Assembly: GCA_026826555.1 (NCBI GenBank)
Contig: JAKSZT010053769.1
Span: forward strand, 6,881,193-6,945,192
Source: Tolypeutes matacus
Lineage: Eukaryota; Chordata; Mammalia; Cingulata; Chlamyphoridae
DNA length: 64,000 nt
Reading direction: 5' to 3'
In this document: positions 61,961 through 64,000 of the stretch, piece by piece
Layout of the letters: every line of letters starts with the position of its first letter
Position numbering within the stretch: position 1 is the first letter of the stretch
Notes under the pieces: model-generated
The model's database searches: none
Seen by the model: only the letters and a program-made list of their open reading frames with translations
What the model was told of the DNA's origin: nothing
Translations under genes and position numbers: made by a program

Positions 61961-62851
61961 TTTTCTTTGTTTGTTTTTACAGAAAACTTCCTGAGTAGTT
62001 TCATCTGGTTTATTACAAAAACTTCCTCAGCTGAGTTCTTCAGTAAATATTTTGCCTATGTTCACACATACTTTTTGCCATGACATATTTTACATAATTA
62101 CTGACTTCTAAACAAAAAGCCAAATGAACTACTTTTCTTGTTTGGACACAATCAAATAATACTATGATGTTTGCAATTCCTTTATCCTCCTTATCATCTT
62201 AAACTGTTACAAATACCATTAGTAGCCATGAATTTGTCCAACTTAAAAACTTAGTATATTTCCTAACTGCTTCAGAAGCAGTTAATTGTGCTGAAATAAA
62301 TTTCTCTCCATTCTCCCAGTGTGTGAAGTTTGTAGGGTGTGTTTTATTTTCACTTGTGCCTTTTTTGATATGGAATTCTCATTTTAATGTCCTCAAATTC
62401 TTTTTTATGCTATGTGTCCCTGTTCAGTGCTTTGTGGTTAAAAATAATCTCATTACATTTGTCTCACTTGCTACTCTTCAGGCTATCTTTAGTATGCTTT
62501 GCTGCATCTGTTTAAAACTTTTGTCTTTATTAATCAGGTCACTTAGTACCTTATAGTTGTGGTGTGTTTACTAGTTTGTCTATTTAGACTAGAGAATTAA
62601 AAATATCACTGATATCAGTATTTATCAATAATAACTTCATGGGGGATTTGATTGCTTTCCTCCAAGAAAGATTACTGGGGAAAAAAAACTTTTTTTCCCA
62701 TTGCTTCCATTTAGTGTGTTTACTGATTAACATCAAAGAGACAAGAAGAAAAAAGGAGCTAGTTTGAAAAAAATATTATCTATGCAATTGATAAATCTAT
62801 TTACCTATTCCTCTTAATTTCTTCTCTGACAGGCTTATCTATTTGTATCTC

Positions 62852-62871
62852 TAGCACAAAATTTTGTGCTA
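62852..62871. repeat. Perfect 20-bp palindrome
   Basis: TAGCACAAAA joined directly to its reverse complement with no spacer; it could extrude as a small hairpin. Confidence 0.9.
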
Positions 62872-63344
62872 AAATATTTTGTAAATATATATTCAATTGG
62901 AATGAAATGAATCTATCAGCACATCATTAGTATTTAAAACCACATATGAAATTTCATAAAAGATAAATTAAAATTTTCAGATTTTCCTTCACAAATGATA
63001 CCCAAACATGTAATTTCATGAGAATCTGGGAATGCACTCAACAATGAATTTGGCCATAAAATATGTAATTTATTGGTCATCACTAAGCAAACAGTTGAGA
63101 CATTAAATCACTTTATAAATATACACAGCAACAAACCATGTTTATCTCTAGTTTCCATGAATTGGTCATCCAAACAAAGATCTGTCTGAAATATTTTGTT
63201 CCTTAACATGTATACTTGAAGTCTTGAGCACTGCAATTATTCCTACTGAGAGTTCCTAGAGCTGTGAGGTAAATGAGGGAATTGTTAAATAATCTAATTT
63301 AGTAAGGACTTAAAATAACTGTTTTTAAAGAATAGCTTGACCAT

Positions 63345-63640
63345 ACAAAAAAGATCACTTATTGTGTGATTCCTTTTATATGAAATGTCCAGGAAAAGCC
63401 AATTTAGAGATACAGAAAATAGATTAGTGGTTGTCCTGGGGCTGGGGTGGGAACAGGGATTAACTGAAAATGGGCACAAGAGATCTTATTGAAGTCATGG
63501 AAATGTTCTAAAATATGATCATGGTGATGGTTATGCTACATGGTAAATTTACTAAGCATAACTGAAATATATATGTATATATATGAACATCTTGATTAAA
63601 ATGTTTTCAAGTAATATGTTATTTCAAAGACTCTTCAATA
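63345..63640 (+). mobile_element. L1M 3' UTR fragment
   Basis: The blocks 'tgtgattccttttatatgaa', 'aatagattagtggttgtcct', 'ggggctggggtgggaacag' and 'tggaaatgttctaaaatatg' are the standard L1M tail order, ending in a TATA-type simple stretch near 63568-63582. Confidence 0.8.
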
Positions 63641-64000
63641 AAAAGTACTCCGTTTAAGTTTCCTATTCTAGATGTCATTTTTTTCTCCCTGTAGAGGATC
63701 ACAGAATTCTGGACATTTGCTGTGCCTTCCCACAGTTGGGGAGGGACATGCATGCCTTATCATCCAATTTTAATGACATTAATACAGACCTCAGATAATG
63801 ACAGATACCCAAATGTTCTTTGGAAGGGAATGTCAAATTTATGCAGGCATGTCAATCATGACTATCGTCATCACAGCTCTCTATCCTCAGACCTTATCCT
63901 GGTCTCATGTACGTGGTAAGTTGTGTGAATGAATGAAGGACTGCATGAATGCATGACCCCCCAAAAAAGTCACCAGTTCTATTTCAGAATCTTTCATAAA
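63641..64000. other. Unassigned sequence to window end
   Basis: No gene or repeat is recognised. Confidence 0.35.

Larger units (their letters stand above)
60616..63344. other. Largely unassigned sequence with TTG repeat and a perfect palindrome
   Basis: (TTG)n at 61938-61960 followed by a T run may be a reversed retroposon tail. A perfect 20-base palindrome lies at 62852-62871. No gene is recognised; open frames such as 61219-61497, 61570-61785 and 62323-62556 lack domains. Confidence 0.35.

Overview
This is A+T-rich, intron-poor-looking mammalian nuclear DNA made almost entirely of transposable-element fossils. No bacterial-style gene, operon, CRISPR array, rRNA or tRNA gene is visible. 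No protein-coding gene can be named. The layered repeat content (L2, MIR, MER-type hAT elements, MLT1-type LTRs, HAL1 and L1M fragments) is that of a placental mammal. Three copies of a younger L1-tail repeat (about 19010-20184, 51390-52294 and 54035-54713) resemble, from memory, the lineage-specific L1 3' tails of Xenarthra. No armadillo-type tRNA SINE was noticed, so a sloth or anteater is a better guess than an armadillo. This assignment is an inference and was not tested by search.

Layout. 1-1720: unassigned, with a G-rich patch and a possible antisense LTR element. 1725-4060: an old L1M, an antisense MLT1-like LTR and two abutting hAT relics. 4060-11050: mostly unassigned sequence with one L1M tail. 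11050-18115: a MIR, an antisense L2, a HAL1-like half-L1 carrying a long GA microsatellite, an antisense L1 ORF2 interrupted by another L1 tail, and a second MIR. 18492-18619: an unidentified exon-like open segment on the minus strand. 19010-24110: the first lineage-specific L1 tail, three MIRs and an MLT1-like LTR. 24110-31100: mostly unassigned, with an antisense L2 and simple repeats. 31100-39240: a dense L1 region with two L1M tails, an alternating purine-pyrimidine tract, an antisense MIR, and a mosaic L1 that appears to sit inside an older L1M. 39470-42000: an antisense L2, then repeat-poor sequence that could be conserved non-coding DNA. 43139-45580: a MaLR LTR, then an L1M/HAL1 relic split by a CpG-rich solo LTR with perfect 6-bp target-site duplications. 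47980-50270: L2 copies on both strands, one split by a hAT-like relic. 51390-54900: a second L1 tail, and a long antisense L2 split by the third L1 tail with 15-bp target-site duplications. 54900-64000: mostly unassigned, with L1M tails at about 60080 and 63345.

There is no set of genes working together here. The window is best read as intergenic or deep intronic DNA. Its value lies in the insertion history, a few candidate regulatory stretches, and one or two candidate exons that need transcript or conservation evidence. I found nothing that supports a new biological system. Repeat family names come from memory of consensus sequences, and the edges of old copies are approximate to tens of bases unless a target-site duplication is stated.
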